The notes under the pieces were generated by a model. The model was not told the DNA's origin and searched no databases. It worked only from the letters and a program-made list of their open reading frames with translations. 32,936 bases of DNA from a virus. The translations under genes and the position numbers were made by a program. Below, in pieces: positions 1 through 8,355 of the stretch. The DNA is taken from positions 1 to 32,936 of the IMG/VR virus record IMGVR_UViG_3300025132_000155. One strand, given 5' to 3'. Numbering within the stretch: the first letter of the stretch is position 1; each line of letters starts with the position of its first letter.

Positions 1-2
1 AA

Positions 3-833
3 GGACCGGTGGGCAGACCTAAACCAGAACTGCGACCTGGGGGGCACATCACTGAACGTCGAGCGGGGGAATACTCTTGGATGGATGCGCCTGCGCTTGA
101 CTCTGGTTCTATAGAGGTTGAGCAGACGTTGCTTAATCAGGCAGACGAAATGGTAGGGTTGAGTGACCCTGCAACCGATCCAGATGCTTCGATCAAACGA
201 GCATTTTATTTGAATAAGTTTCTGGGACACGTCCGCGATGTCATTCGGGAGGCGTATAAGTGCTACCTGCGCTACGGACCTGACGAAATAATGTTTCGGG
301 TGTCTGGCGTGCCGGAACCGCAACAGTTCCAAAAAGGCAGCGCCGATTCGGAAGACATGGACATTTCGATTCACTTTGATTCTCAAATGAGTGACCCCGA
401 AACGGTTGAGAAAAAGCTGGCGTCAATGTTGCAACTTGTCCAATTCGACCGCACTGGGAAAATTGACGTAGAGTCGATGCTGGAGTTTGCCGCTGCCGCT
501 ATTGACCCGGTGCTTGCCGAGCAAATCATTCAACCGCAGGAAGCTGGCGCAGCAAAGATTGCAAAAGAGGTCGCAGAGGATTTGTCAAAAATCTACTCCG
601 GCATAGAGGTGGGCGCTCGTCCAACCGGGTCACAAATCGCTCTCCAGATCGGGCAAAACTACGCGCAGGTGCCCGACGTGCAGCAAAGATTGCAACAGGA
701 CGAGGCATTTGCGGAGCGTCTGACCAAGTATTTCGATCAGCACCAATTCCAAATCACTCAGCAGCAAAATGCTGAGATAGGTAGGTTAGGCACCGAGCCT
801 GCCGCCTTTCAGGGTGTAAATAATCAACAATAA
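3..833 (+). CDS. Portal protein, C-terminal part (5'-truncated by window edge)
   Basis: The reading frame is already open at the left edge, so the true start lies upstream; the GTG at position 9 is only the first in-frame start-type codon. The visible 270 or so residues fit the C-terminal half of a podovirus-type portal: an acidic helical region followed by a Gln-rich tail (near LQQDEAFAERL and QHQFQITQQQ) that would form the crown or barrel. The portal dodecamer forms the DNA entry channel at one capsid vertex. The call rests largely on position, directly before scaffold and major capsid genes, and on composition. Its TAA overlaps the ATG of the next gene (TAATG), suggesting translational coupling. 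Confidence is moderate because the conserved clip and stem region is not in the window. Confidence 0.6.
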   Translation, partial: GPVGRPKPELRPGGHITERRAGEYSWMDAPALDSGSIEVEQTLLNQADEMVGLSDPATDPDASIKRAFYLNKFLGHVRDVIREAYKCYLRYGPDEIMFRVSGVPEPQQFQKGSADSEDMDISIHFDSQMSDPETVEKKLASMLQLVQFDRTGKIDVESMLEFAAAAIDPVLAEQIIQPQEAGAAKIAKEVAEDLSKIYSGIEVGARPTGSQIALQIGQNYAQVPDVQQRLQQDEAFAERLTKYFDQHQFQITQQQNAEIGRLGTEPAAFQGVNNQQ

Positions 834-1036
834 TGGACGCAAACCTTGATCCATCGTTTGAAGAAACGGTCGATTACCTCAAGACAACCGCCTACAACCG
901 CCCGCTTATTGCGGAGCTGACTTTACGGCGGGAAGCAGCACTGGAACAACTATCCAGCGGCGGTAATGAACAGGAAGTTTTTAAGCAAGTCGGGCGGATT
1001 GATGCCTTTGACGATCTGATTGCGACCCTTCGCTAA
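833..1036 (+). CDS. Small hypothetical protein between portal and scaffold
   Basis: A 67-residue, predicted helical, mostly acidic protein whose ATG overlaps the portal stop codon. Small ORFs at this position are frequent in podovirus-like head modules. I recognise no domain. A repeat-free amphipathic helix (roughly residues 24-66) with charged residues and two short hydrophobic patches is the only visible feature. The coupled start and the absence of any competing frame make it a real gene; its function is unknown, and a packaging accessory or minor head role is only inference from position. Confidence 0.6.
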   Translation: MDANLDPSFEETVDYLKTTAYNRPLIAELTLRREAALEQLSSGGNEQEVFKQVGRIDAFDDLIATLR

Positions 1037-1094
1037 ACGACATCGGACACGCGCTCGTATATTTACAGCACGCAAACGTCCGGGCGAGTAGAGG

Positions 1095-2123
1095 ATGCAA
1101 CAAACAGAGAACAACGCGGTGACCGTGGATACCGCTACAGAAGACACCACGAGACATACGGAAGCAGCAGACGATTCGGTCACACCCGATCAACTCGTTC
1201 AAATGCTTTCGGACCCTGCCGAACAATCAGAAAGCGAATTCGATACGGAGGAGGTATTGGATGAACTTAAAGAGGAAGCGGCGCAACCTGCTGAAGCAGA
1301 CCTAGAGTCATTGAGCGAGGAGCAACTTGAGCAACTTGCGGAACAGATGAATAGTCGTGGTGCAGAACGCATCGCGCAACTCATCCGGGAACGCAAAGAA
1401 CTCGAAGCGCAAATTGAGCAATTGAGCAGCAAGGAGAATCCTTTAGAGGAGGAACCGTCTGCCGAGTCTAACCCGTTCGCAGAGATCACAACGACTGAAG
1501 ACCTTCGCAAGAAGTATTCTGAAGTGTCAGAAATGGTCACTTGGGGACAGGAATTGCTGGAAGATCACGAAGATGAGCACCGAGACACGGTGATTCACGA
1601 AGAAGATGGTCAGCAATTCACTAAAGGGCAGATTCGGTCGCTCCTTAGGAATGCTAGAAAAGCAAAAGACCAGCATCTTCCAGCGAGATTTGAGCAACTC
1701 CAGCAAAAGGAGCAAGTCATCGCTACCCGGCAGCAATACCGTAATATTGCGGAAGAGGAATTCGACTGGATGCAAAGTGAGGACAATCCTGTCCGTCAGC
1801 GTTTTGAGTCAGTGTTGAACAACCCTGCACTTCAAAACCTGGCTGATGAGATGCCTGAATTGCCTCTGGTTTTAGCGCACGCCGCAGATTCCATTGCTAG
1901 GTCGGAAGCAAGACAGAAGGGAGCTACGGAGGAAGCACAACCGCAGAAGCAGGCGACTGTTTCAAAGCGTTTACGCCCACCAAGCAACCCAAGTGCATCA
2001 ACTGCTGCCCCCGCCAAAGGCAACAGCAAACCTGCACAACGCCTTGCCGCTCTTCAATCGCAGTTTGAGAAAACCGGCGACCATCATGTTCTCACTGAGA
2101 TCCTCGAAATTCAAAATTCATAA
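1095..2123 (+). CDS. Putative capsid scaffolding protein
   Basis: A 342-residue, highly acidic, Glu/Gln-rich protein placed between portal and major capsid protein, which is the usual place for the scaffold. Residues about 40-130 are dominated by Glu/Leu heptad-like segments (LESLSEEQLEQLAEQM, LIRERKELEAQIEQL) predicting coiled coil; the C-terminal part becomes Lys/Arg/Pro/Ala-rich, matching the basic capsid-binding tail of known scaffolds. Scaffolds guide procapsid assembly and then leave or are degraded. I see no protease domain in it or nearby, so release without proteolysis is likely (inference). No family name is certain; the call rests on position and composition. Confidence 0.65.
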   Translation: MQQTENNAVTVDTATEDTTRHTEAADDSVTPDQLVQMLSDPAEQSESEFDTEEVLDELKEEAAQPAEADLESLSEEQLEQLAEQMNSRGAERIAQLIRERKELEAQIEQLSSKENPLEEEPSAESNPFAEITTTEDLRKKYSEVSEMVTWGQELLEDHEDEHRDTVIHEEDGQQFTKGQIRSLLRNARKAKDQHLPARFEQLQQKEQVIATRQQYRNIAEEEFDWMQSEDNPVRQRFESVLNNPALQNLADEMPELPLVLAHAADSIARSEARQKGATEEAQPQKQATVSKRLRPPSNPSASTAAPAKGNSKPAQRLAALQSQFEKTGDHHVLTEILEIQNS

Positions 2124-2144
2124 CCAGAAAGGAAACTATAAAAA

Positions 2145-3134
2145 ATGGCATTTTCAGCCAGCTACGATTCGCCTGCCGCCCCCCAAACGGGTGCTGCTGT
2201 GTCGAACAGAGAGGATCTGACCGATCTTCTTTCCATGCTTTCGCCACAAGACACTCCTTTTGTGTCCTTGTGTCCTAAGCGATCCGCCAAAGCAACTAAC
2301 CACGAATGGACAATCGACAGTCTTGCCGACGTAGACACTTCAGGTGTTCTTGAAAGCGCAGACGTATCGTCGTTTGACGACAAGTTCGCCAACAAGTTGC
2401 GCATCGGCAATGTTGTTCAGGGATTCCGCCGTTCTTTTGGCACGAGTGTTGTTCAGGACGCAGTGTCTTCCGTAAAGAGCAACTTTGCTCAAGCGTCTGT
2501 CAAGGCAGTGCGTGAGTTGAAGCGTGACATGGAGGCAGCAATCTCCAGCGCCAATGACAAAGTAGTCGGAAGCGGTAGCGCTAAGGCGCTTCTTCGCGGA
2601 ATGTTCAAGTATGTCTCTAGCTCACCGGGCAGTGACATCCCTGCTCTCTACTCGCCTGCCGCTGCGCAGACGATTAGCAGTCCAGCAAGTAACATTCTGA
2701 CAGAAGCACTGCTCAATAGCGCACTTGCTTCGATGTACAATGTGTCCGGCACGCTGAACAATGTGACGATGATTGCGGACACTGCTGTTCGTAGTGACGT
2801 TGCAGACTTCATCAGAACTGGAGGTTCTACCGACTCACGTCAGTATAACATTTCGGGCACTGCAAAAACGGTCACTCTTGCCGTTGACGTTTATAATTCC
2901 GATTTCGGTCGGGTGAACATAGTCAACAGCAACCCTGATTGTTCCGCAGACAGCACTAACCACGACCGCGCACTGATCGTCAATCTCGACTACGTTGGGT
3001 TGGCATCGTTGATTCCGCTTCGCTCAGAAGAGCTGGAAAATCAAGGTGCAGGGCGCAGAGGTTTCACAGAAGCCTGGGCAACGCTCGAATGTCTCCAGCC
3101 GCAAGCGCACGCAAGCGTCGATCTTGGAGCCTAA
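2145..3134 (+). CDS. Major capsid protein (SU10/DUF5309-like, HK97 fold)
   Basis: A 329-residue protein that forms the icosahedral shell. The N-terminal pattern, with DLTDLLSMLSPQDTPFVSLC followed by a basic stretch and an HEWTIDSL motif, is characteristic in my recollection of the SU10-type major capsid family (DUF5309), an HK97-fold group found in podoviruses. The central part (GFRRSFGTSVVQDAV, then an alpha-helical AVRELKRDMEAAI segment) fits the spine helix, and a Thr/Ser-rich beta part follows. A strong ribosome binding site (aaagga, 2129-2134) precedes the ATG, in keeping with high expression. It is followed after 24 bases by another gene with an equally strong site. No large N-terminal delta domain is present, consistent with a separate scaffold. 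Confidence 0.85.
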   Translation: MAFSASYDSPAAPQTGAAVSNREDLTDLLSMLSPQDTPFVSLCPKRSAKATNHEWTIDSLADVDTSGVLESADVSSFDDKFANKLRIGNVVQGFRRSFGTSVVQDAVSSVKSNFAQASVKAVRELKRDMEAAISSANDKVVGSGSAKALLRGMFKYVSSSPGSDIPALYSPAAAQTISSPASNILTEALLNSALASMYNVSGTLNNVTMIADTAVRSDVADFIRTGGSTDSRQYNISGTAKTVTLAVDVYNSDFGRVNIVNSNPDCSADSTNHDRALIVNLDYVGLASLIPLRSEELENQGAGRRGFTEAWATLECLQPQAHASVDLGA

Positions 3135-3158
3135 TCTGAACAGAAAGGAGAAAACACA

Positions 3159-3629
3159 ATGAGTTTACTTACAAAACTTAGCAACCAAGCAGCAGCGGGA
3201 GGATTCACCCACAAGTTTGCGGTCACGCATGAAGACTTGACTGAAACCTCCGACACTACGGCGCAAACTCTGACGGTGCCAGTCACCGCAGGGCAACTTG
3301 TTACGCACGTTAGTTACAAACTGGTCACCGCTTTTAACGATAGCGGCGGCGGTGATGAGCTTGACGTTGAAGTCGGTGACGGAGCTGATCCAGATGGATA
3401 CTTGGATAATACCCAAGGGGACATTCACTCTGACCAAACACCTGCTTCATACGGGCACGGTCTGGGTGCGTTGACCGCTGGTGGTGGAAAGGTTTACACC
3501 GCCGCAGACACGATTGATTTCGTGTTCACGCCTGATCGAGCAACCGGCACAGCTTACAACTTGGCAGAATTGAATGCCGGGGAGATTCACTTCTACCTGC
3601 GCATCCTTGATATGTCAGAGCAGGACTAA
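3159..3629 (+). CDS. Putative head decoration or accessory structural protein
   Basis: A 156-residue beta-rich, Gly/Thr/Asp-rich protein immediately after the major capsid gene and with its own strong ribosome binding site (aaaggag, 3144-3150). Hydrophobic/Thr-alternating strands (for example QTLTVPVTAGQLVTHVSYKL and GEIHFYLRIL) predict a beta-sandwich. Position and predicted high expression fit a decoration or head-fibre protein bound to the shell. No named family is recognised. The hairpin immediately downstream (3651-3694) may set the expression ratio of this pair relative to later genes. Confidence 0.55.
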   Translation: MSLLTKLSNQAAAGGFTHKFAVTHEDLTETSDTTAQTLTVPVTAGQLVTHVSYKLVTAFNDSGGGDELDVEVGDGADPDGYLDNTQGDIHSDQTPASYGHGLGALTAGGGKVYTAADTIDFVFTPDRATGTAYNLAELNAGEIHFYLRILDMSEQD

Positions 3630-3650
3630 ATTTGGTTCGTCCAACCAACC

Positions 3651-3694
3651 GCCCCCAGTCACCAATCGGATCTTATTTCCCGGTGACTGGGGGC
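3651..3694 (+). terminator. Perfect 13-bp hairpin after the capsid genes
   Basis: The arms 3651-3663 (GCCCCCAGTCACC) and 3682-3694 are perfectly complementary, with an 18-base loop. The stem is very stable but is followed by acctgttggcag, not by a U-tract, so it is not a classical intrinsic terminator. It may be a partial terminator, an RNase barrier protecting capsid mRNA, or an attenuator between high-expression capsid genes and lower-expression connector genes. What is seen is the inverted repeat; the function is inferred. Confidence 0.5.
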
Positions 3695-3707
3695 ACCTGT
3701 TGGCAGT

Positions 3708-3998
3708 ATGCAAATCCTAGAACACGTCACGAAGCAGCTTGAGCACGAACTGCGGTGGGGAGCAAAACTGCTCGAACACCGAGAGCGAGCAATTAATCAA
3801 CAAGCGTCTCGGCAAGCGCGTTACCACAAAAAAGACGTGCGCTTCAAAAAGCAGAAGGCGATGAACCACGTTGGGTCAATCCCTGCCGAGGAGTTTTTTG
3901 CCTTTGCAACGCATCCAAAATACAAGGGGTGCTGGAGCGACGATGGATTTGTAAAAGACTACTTCAAGCGCAACCCGCACTTGAAAAGCAACAAGTAG
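3708..3998 (+). CDS. Hypothetical small basic head-region protein
   Basis: A 96-residue basic protein rich in Lys, Arg and His, starting 13 bases after the hairpin. The N-terminal half is helical (LEHVTKQLEHELRWGAKLLEHRERAI) and the middle is strongly basic (QARYHKKDVRFKKQKAM). The C-terminal part, SIPAEEFFAFATHPKYKGCW and then DDGFVKDYFKRNPHL, looks like a conserved module I have seen in phage hypothetical proteins but cannot name. Its stop codon abuts the next ATG without a gap, indicating co-translation. A DNA- or head-associated role is a guess from charge and position. Confidence 0.6.
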   Translation: MQILEHVTKQLEHELRWGAKLLEHRERAINQQASRQARYHKKDVRFKKQKAMNHVGSIPAEEFFAFATHPKYKGCWSDDGFVKDYFKRNPHLKSNK

Positions 3999-4922
3999 AT
4001 GTCGCAGACTGAGACATACAGCAACGTGCTCTCAATGATTGAGAGTTATCACGGGGCGACTCTTATCGACATTGAAAAGACTCGGGTAAGGCACCTTGTA
4101 AATGCACGAGCCAGGTCTGCATACCGGGAGTCTGATCTTTGGGATCAGTTTCTTGTTACCGCAGAAGAGCGAGTTGTAAACGATTCAGACCCCACAAGAC
4201 TTTTTGTGCCGTTTGTAGGCACAACCTCTGCCACAACTGATGTCACAAACATTAAGGGAGGGGATATTGACACCATTCTGCGGGCGCATGACGCAAACCC
4301 TTTTGCGGTCAACAGTGTGCGGGAATACGAGGTGTTTATGGGCAAAGACGGCGTTGAGCTGCCCGGATACAAAGTTGCCTACGGAGCTGAAACAGGAGTG
4401 ACCGGATTGACTGGTGGATCGCCTAACTTTCAGTTTTTAACGGCACAAAAGCGGGATGCTATCAAGGGAGGGACAATAAGCGTTGCAGACGTTGTCACAA
4501 GCAACGGCACGGCAACTGACGCGCTAGTCAATGACACGCACACACTAACAAACGTCACTTACCTAACTGATTCCCAAACTTACTTAGATTTTTCGTTAGC
4601 AACTACCATTTCAGGCGTAAATCTTAGTTCTGCAAAAATCAAATTTCCGGTGGTGTTTTTGACCTACAAGCGCCGTCTTACTGAAGTCTACGGAGACCAA
4701 GTAGGAGACACCACTTCTTTGCCAATGGAGTGGAAAGACTACATCTCCCTTGGCGTCTATGCCGATATGCTGGCAAGTGACGGATTCCATGAAAAGTCAT
4801 TGGCATGGGAAGGACGGGCGAACAAAGCACTTCAAAGAGAACTTGAGCGGATCGACCGCAACCGGGCGCACCAATTTGTAAACCATCGGGTGAGAACAAA
4901 CGCCAGCAACCAAGCAAGATAA
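3999..4922 (+). CDS. Putative head-tail adaptor/connector protein
   Basis: A 307-residue protein. The N-terminal helical part (YSNVLSMIESYHGATLIDIE, HLVNARARSAYRESDLWDQF) and C-terminal helical part (YISLGVYADMLASDGFHEKS and the following ERANKALQRELERIDRN-like stretch) resemble the helical bundle of podovirus head-to-tail adaptors. They enclose a Thr/Val-rich beta insert (about residues 60-235). Adaptors bind below the portal and receive the tail tube or nozzle. Position between capsid and tail hub genes supports this. Family membership cannot be confirmed by eye; a neck or tail-completion protein is the main alternative. Confidence 0.5.
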   Translation: MSQTETYSNVLSMIESYHGATLIDIEKTRVRHLVNARARSAYRESDLWDQFLVTAEERVVNDSDPTRLFVPFVGTTSATTDVTNIKGGDIDTILRAHDANPFAVNSVREYEVFMGKDGVELPGYKVAYGAETGVTGLTGGSPNFQFLTAQKRDAIKGGTISVADVVTSNGTATDALVNDTHTLTNVTYLTDSQTYLDFSLATTISGVNLSSAKIKFPVVFLTYKRRLTEVYGDQVGDTTSLPMEWKDYISLGVYADMLASDGFHEKSLAWEGRANKALQRELERIDRNRAHQFVNHRVRTNASNQAR

Positions 4923-5098
4923 TGCCACAAGGACCAGGAACATACGGGAACAAGGTCGGAAGACCTGCAAAGAAAAAAGCGGGAAGTGCTTTGGGACAGT
5001 TATTTTCCTCAGGCACCGCTAGAGCAATGGGAGGTAAAACTGCCAAAAAAGCGGCAAAGAAAATGGCAAAGCGGCAGAGGATGCGTAGAGCACGTTAG
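4922..5098 (+). CDS. Very small, strongly basic protein (58 aa)
   Basis: A short ORF whose ATG overlaps the preceding stop codon (TAATG at 4920-4924). It encodes 58 residues beginning MPQGPGTYGNKVGRPAKKK and ending in runs of Lys, Ala and Arg (AKKAAKKMAKRQRMRRAR). Similar tiny Lys-rich proteins starting MPxGxGTYG or alike occur in structural modules of many environmental phages (my recollection). The charge suggests nucleic-acid binding inside the head, analogous to small internal basic proteins, but that is inference. No competing frame covers the interval convincingly. Confidence 0.6.
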   Translation: MPQGPGTYGNKVGRPAKKKAGSALGQLFSSGTARAMGGKTAKKAAKKMAKRQRMRRAR

Positions 5099-5122
5099 AC
5101 AGTCGGTGCGATTATAGTGGGC

Positions 5123-5380
5123 ATGGGACAAGGAGCTACAGCAAGCAGTCTGACAGCAGTCAACGGCGGAGTGTTTATTAACGATACCGCAGCGCACACT
5201 GGCGACTTTATGGCAATCCAAGCTGTGGGGGACGCGGCAGCGGCAATTAACAATTCCGGCACTACCAGCAACATCGACGACTTCGACGCCAACATTACAA
5301 TTAGCGCTGGGCAGACTATTTACGGTCGTTTTGCTGCGATCACTTTAGCTTCAGGGGCAGTCATTGCCTACAAACGATGA
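5123..5380 (+). CDS. Small beta-structured phage protein
   Basis: An 85-residue protein from the ATG at 5123; a GTG two codons earlier (5117) is an alternative start. It is rich in Gly, Ala, Thr and Ile, with alternating strands and the pattern TGDFMAIQAVGDAAAAINN, ISAGQTIYGRFAAITLASGAVIAYKR. This matches in style the short proteins encoded beside head-tail genes in many phages that read gdF.aIq...a.i......itaGt.i.G.f..i.l.sG.viaY. The fold is probably a small beta barrel or decoration-type protein. Its role in the virion is unknown. It ends one base before the next chosen ATG. Confidence 0.6.
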   Translation: MGQGATASSLTAVNGGVFINDTAAHTGDFMAIQAVGDAAAAINNSGTTSNIDDFDANITISAGQTIYGRFAAITLASGAVIAYKR

Positions 5381-5381
5381 G

Positions 5382-7586
5382 ATGCCTTTGGACAGTCCAG
5401 TTCTGTCTGACGGAGACACGGGTTTCCGCGCTTTAGTTTCAAGACTTCGCCCGTCCCAGTTAAGTCCCGGGGATGTGGCGATCTCAAAAAATATGCGGTT
5501 TGACGAAAACGGATCTGCAAAGGTTCGGGAGGGATACAAGAACGTCTCAGGCACGCTTATAACTTCGACAATCCTGCCTACGTTAAAAGCAACTGGAGAC
5601 GCTACGCAGGGAGCACTGTTTTTGATTGGCACTGTAAACATCACGGCAGCGGTTCTTTCAAGCAACGTGGTGACCGTGACAACGGCAACTGACTGGATTG
5701 GTTCCAACCCCGGAATGAAAGTGTTGGTCAATATTGCAGGCTCGTTTTCAGGAGCTACCGCCGACCCAACGGGCAACCGCATTGCAACCTATGTGTCGGC
5801 AACTCAGTTCACTTTCCCGCTGACCGCAAGCAACGAGACATACAGCATCGCTGGCGAGACCGTGGGACCGTTTAAGCTGACCGGAGGCGTCAACGCCATT
5901 TACGGTGCGGGCAGGTTTTCAAACCCCAACAGCAGCAACGAGGATTACATTATCATTGCCAACAACCAAAGCGCAACGGCAGTCAAGCTGGACACCTTGG
6001 CAAAAACGACGATTGCGTATCCTTCTGGCGTGACTGTGTCAAGCGATGCCCAGGTGCAGCAAGAGTTCGACTTGGTAATGCTGCGAGTTGATGGGCAGAC
6101 TACCCTCAAATTTGACCCAGATGACGCAACGTATGGTTTTAGCGGATCAGACGGAACAGCACCGTCTTTTCGCAAGGTATCTACCGGCACTTACACGCAA
6201 CCAGTTGACCTTTCTGCTGCTGCAACTGTCACCACGGCAGGAAAGGTTTCGATAAACGTCACTACTCACGGACTGGAGACAGGAGACAGGATTATTGTTG
6301 TTGATCCAGGCTCGTCTGGGTTGACCGCAGGTTCTGAATTTAGAGTCACCAAGGTAGATGCCAACAATTTTGATTTTCACGCAAACGTCAAAACAGCAGG
6401 AAGCAGTACAGTTGTAGTGCGCAAAAACGTGTCAATGGGTGGCGGATACATTCACGCCCCCGCCGCTGCATGGGGAACGTATCACAATCGAAGAGTTTTT
6501 GTTCCTTACACACACACCTCCGCAGCATCTCCTGCACGTCGCAGTCCTGCCGTATACGATGAGTTAATTGCTTCCGACATTCTAGACAACGACACCTTTG
6601 ACCCAGTTGGCAACGAGTTTCGCATTACTGCGGGGACCAGTGATTTTATTGTCGGGGCGCAACCTTTTGACGAGGACCGTTTAGTTGTTTTTAACCGCAA
6701 CTCGATTCATCAGATGCTGGGCGTTTCCGGCAGTTTGGTTGATGTCAGGACAAATATGCTGACAGACGAGATTGGATGTATTGCCCGGAAATCAATCGTG
6801 ACATACGCAAACCAGATATTGTTTCTGGGAGATGACGGAGTTTATGCGGTAAGTTTTGTTGATGCTCTTAACCTTCGCGGAACTGACCAACCGTTGTCTG
6901 AGGCAATCACTGCAGACATTAAGCGCATCAACAGTTCTTACGCTGACAAGGCAATAGCTGTTTACCATGACAACCGGTATTGGTTGTCGGTTGCAACTGG
7001 CAGCAGCACCTTTAACAATGAAATTTTTGTCTACAATTTCCTAAACAAAGGGTGGGAAAGCATCGACACGTCAAATGCGGTCAATTTTAGCGTTGTAGAC
7101 CTTATTCCGGCTCGCTCTGGGAAAATAAACGAGTTGTATGCCGTGACTGAGCAGGGAGGAATTTTTCAGGTTACAAATACGGGACTTGCACGAGACACAA
7201 TTCCTGTGTCCGCAGGAAGCGCAAGCGAAACCGTTTACAACATTCCTGCGCAGTTACGCACAAGGGGTTACACACACGGCACCCTTGAGCGAAAACGCTT
7301 TAATCATGCGGACGCCCACATTGCGAGTGATGCCCAACACGCCAGCGAAGGCACCTTAAAGATCATAACGGAAGATCCTGACCAGACAATTACGCTAGGC
7401 ACATTATCCGAGCGACTGGGAAGTTTTTTAGATGAAAACGAAGGCGCATCAATTCGCGCGAGAACCGGCAATCCGCGTGGGTTTTCCGCGCAGATTGATT
7501 GGACGCCAAGCGCAGGGCGACCTGAGTTGCGAGCAGTAGGGATTCGCGCAACAAGCACGTTTAACAAACCGACATCAACGAAATAG
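5382..7586 (+). CDS. Large beta-rich tail hub/nozzle protein (gp10/TTPB-like)
   Basis: A 734-residue protein from the ATG at 5382; a TTG at 5364 would add six residues but overlaps the previous gene. Near the N-terminus, RPSQLSPGDVAISKNMRFDE followed by GSAKVREGYKN is the characteristic opening of podovirus tail stabilisation/nozzle proteins (P22 gp10, T7 gp12-type), which form a beta-propeller below the portal. Two Thr/Val-rich inserts are visible at roughly residues 83-160 and 280-346; the second (HGLETGDRIIVVDPGSSGL and following) resembles the ubiquitin-E1 FCCH-like or Ig-like inserts seen in phage tail proteins. The propeller returns with VVFNRNSIHQMLG, LFLGDDGVYAVS and IFVYNFLNKGW. It is the strongest evidence for a short-tailed virion. 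Confidence 0.7.
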   Translation: MPLDSPVLSDGDTGFRALVSRLRPSQLSPGDVAISKNMRFDENGSAKVREGYKNVSGTLITSTILPTLKATGDATQGALFLIGTVNITAAVLSSNVVTVTTATDWIGSNPGMKVLVNIAGSFSGATADPTGNRIATYVSATQFTFPLTASNETYSIAGETVGPFKLTGGVNAIYGAGRFSNPNSSNEDYIIIANNQSATAVKLDTLAKTTIAYPSGVTVSSDAQVQQEFDLVMLRVDGQTTLKFDPDDATYGFSGSDGTAPSFRKVSTGTYTQPVDLSAAATVTTAGKVSINVTTHGLETGDRIIVVDPGSSGLTAGSEFRVTKVDANNFDFHANVKTAGSSTVVVRKNVSMGGGYIHAPAAAWGTYHNRRVFVPYTHTSAASPARRSPAVYDELIASDILDNDTFDPVGNEFRITAGTSDFIVGAQPFDEDRLVVFNRNSIHQMLGVSGSLVDVRTNMLTDEIGCIARKSIVTYANQILFLGDDGVYAVSFVDALNLRGTDQPLSEAITADIKRINSSYADKAIAVYHDNRYWLSVATGSSTFNNEIFVYNFLNKGWESIDTSNAVNFSVVDLIPARSGKINELYAVTEQGGIFQVTNTGLARDTIPVSAGSASETVYNIPAQLRTRGYTHGTLERKRFNHADAHIASDAQHASEGTLKIITEDPDQTITLGTLSERLGSFLDENEGASIRARTGNPRGFSAQIDWTPSAGRPELRAVGIRATSTFNKPTSTK

Positions 7587-7590
7587 AACA

Positions 7591-8355
7591 ATGGCAGATC
7601 AATTTACAGCGGGGGAGACGTTTACCGAGGATGAACAGGTGACGCACACAAAGCTAAACCTGGCGCAGACAAATCTAAAGTTTACGAGCAACGCTGTGGA
7701 CGATTCAACCACTGCTATCTCCAGCGAAGCAATTATTGTCAAAAGCGGAGGAATCACTGCAACGCAACTTGCAAGCAACGCAGTTGAGGAAGCAAAGATC
7801 AACAACGGAGCGGTCACTGCCGACAAACTAGGCGCGGATTGCGTTTCGGCAGCAAAGATTGCAGACAACGCAATCCAAGCAGAGCACTACTCTGACGGAA
7901 GTATTGCTGAGGAGCATCTTAACAATAGCGTCATCACAGGACAAAGCGAGTTGGCCGCAGTGCCTGCAATTACAGACACGATCCTTCTTTCTGATGCTGA
8001 CGACTCTGGCAACCTGAAAAAGTTTGCGCCCATAAAATACCTTCCTTTGCCTCGCGCATTTGGTGTTGTGCCTTGGGTCGTGGGGTCGCAAACAATTTCA
8101 AATGGCTACAACGTAACAGCTTCTGTCACGGTCGTATCAGATGGAGATGTCGATACTGGGCAAGTAACCTTGTCCAACAACATGGCGAACACAGATTACG
8201 TCGTGATCGCCACACATGGCAGAAGTGATACGACCAAAGTAACTTCACAACACAACGTAAGCATCTTCGCAAAAACAGCAAACAGCTTCAAAATTGGAGC
8301 ACCTGCTGCGGCAAACCGTGTCGTCAATTTTGTTGTCTTTGGCACTCTTGCCTAA
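7591..8355 (+). CDS. Tail fibre shaft protein with repeat region
   Basis: A 254-residue protein. The N-terminal MADQFTAGETFTEDEQVTHT is a typical fibre attachment opening. Residues about 50-115 consist of 10-11-residue repeats of the form A(V/I)xxxKIxxGAVTxxKLxxxAV (ASNAVEEAKINNGAVTADKL, SAAKIADNAIQAEHYSDGSI), a known signature of trimeric fibre shafts. The last 100 residues are beta-rich and would form a knob or receptor tip (TVVSDGDVDTGQVTLSNNM ... VVNFVVFGTLA). It follows the tail hub gene by four bases and abuts the next gene, fitting a tail operon. The receptor cannot be predicted. Confidence 0.7.
   Translation: MADQFTAGETFTEDEQVTHTKLNLAQTNLKFTSNAVDDSTTAISSEAIIVKSGGITATQLASNAVEEAKINNGAVTADKLGADCVSAAKIADNAIQAEHYSDGSIAEEHLNNSVITGQSELAAVPAITDTILLSDADDSGNLKKFAPIKYLPLPRAFGVVPWVVGSQTISNGYNVTASVTVVSDGDVDTGQVTLSNNMANTDYVVIATHGRSDTTKVTSQHNVSIFAKTANSFKIGAPAAANRVVNFVVFGTLA

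Noticed and set aside
1832-2029. Antisense ORFs over the scaffold, ejection and early genes
   Set aside because: They are short, rich in Ser, Cys or Arg as typical of complementary-frame shadows, and lie entirely opposite well-supported genes.
7591-8355. Tandem repeat array at DNA level in the fibre gene
   Set aside because: The periodicity is in the protein (10-11 residue shaft repeats); at nucleotide level the copies are too diverged to be a DNA repeat element.
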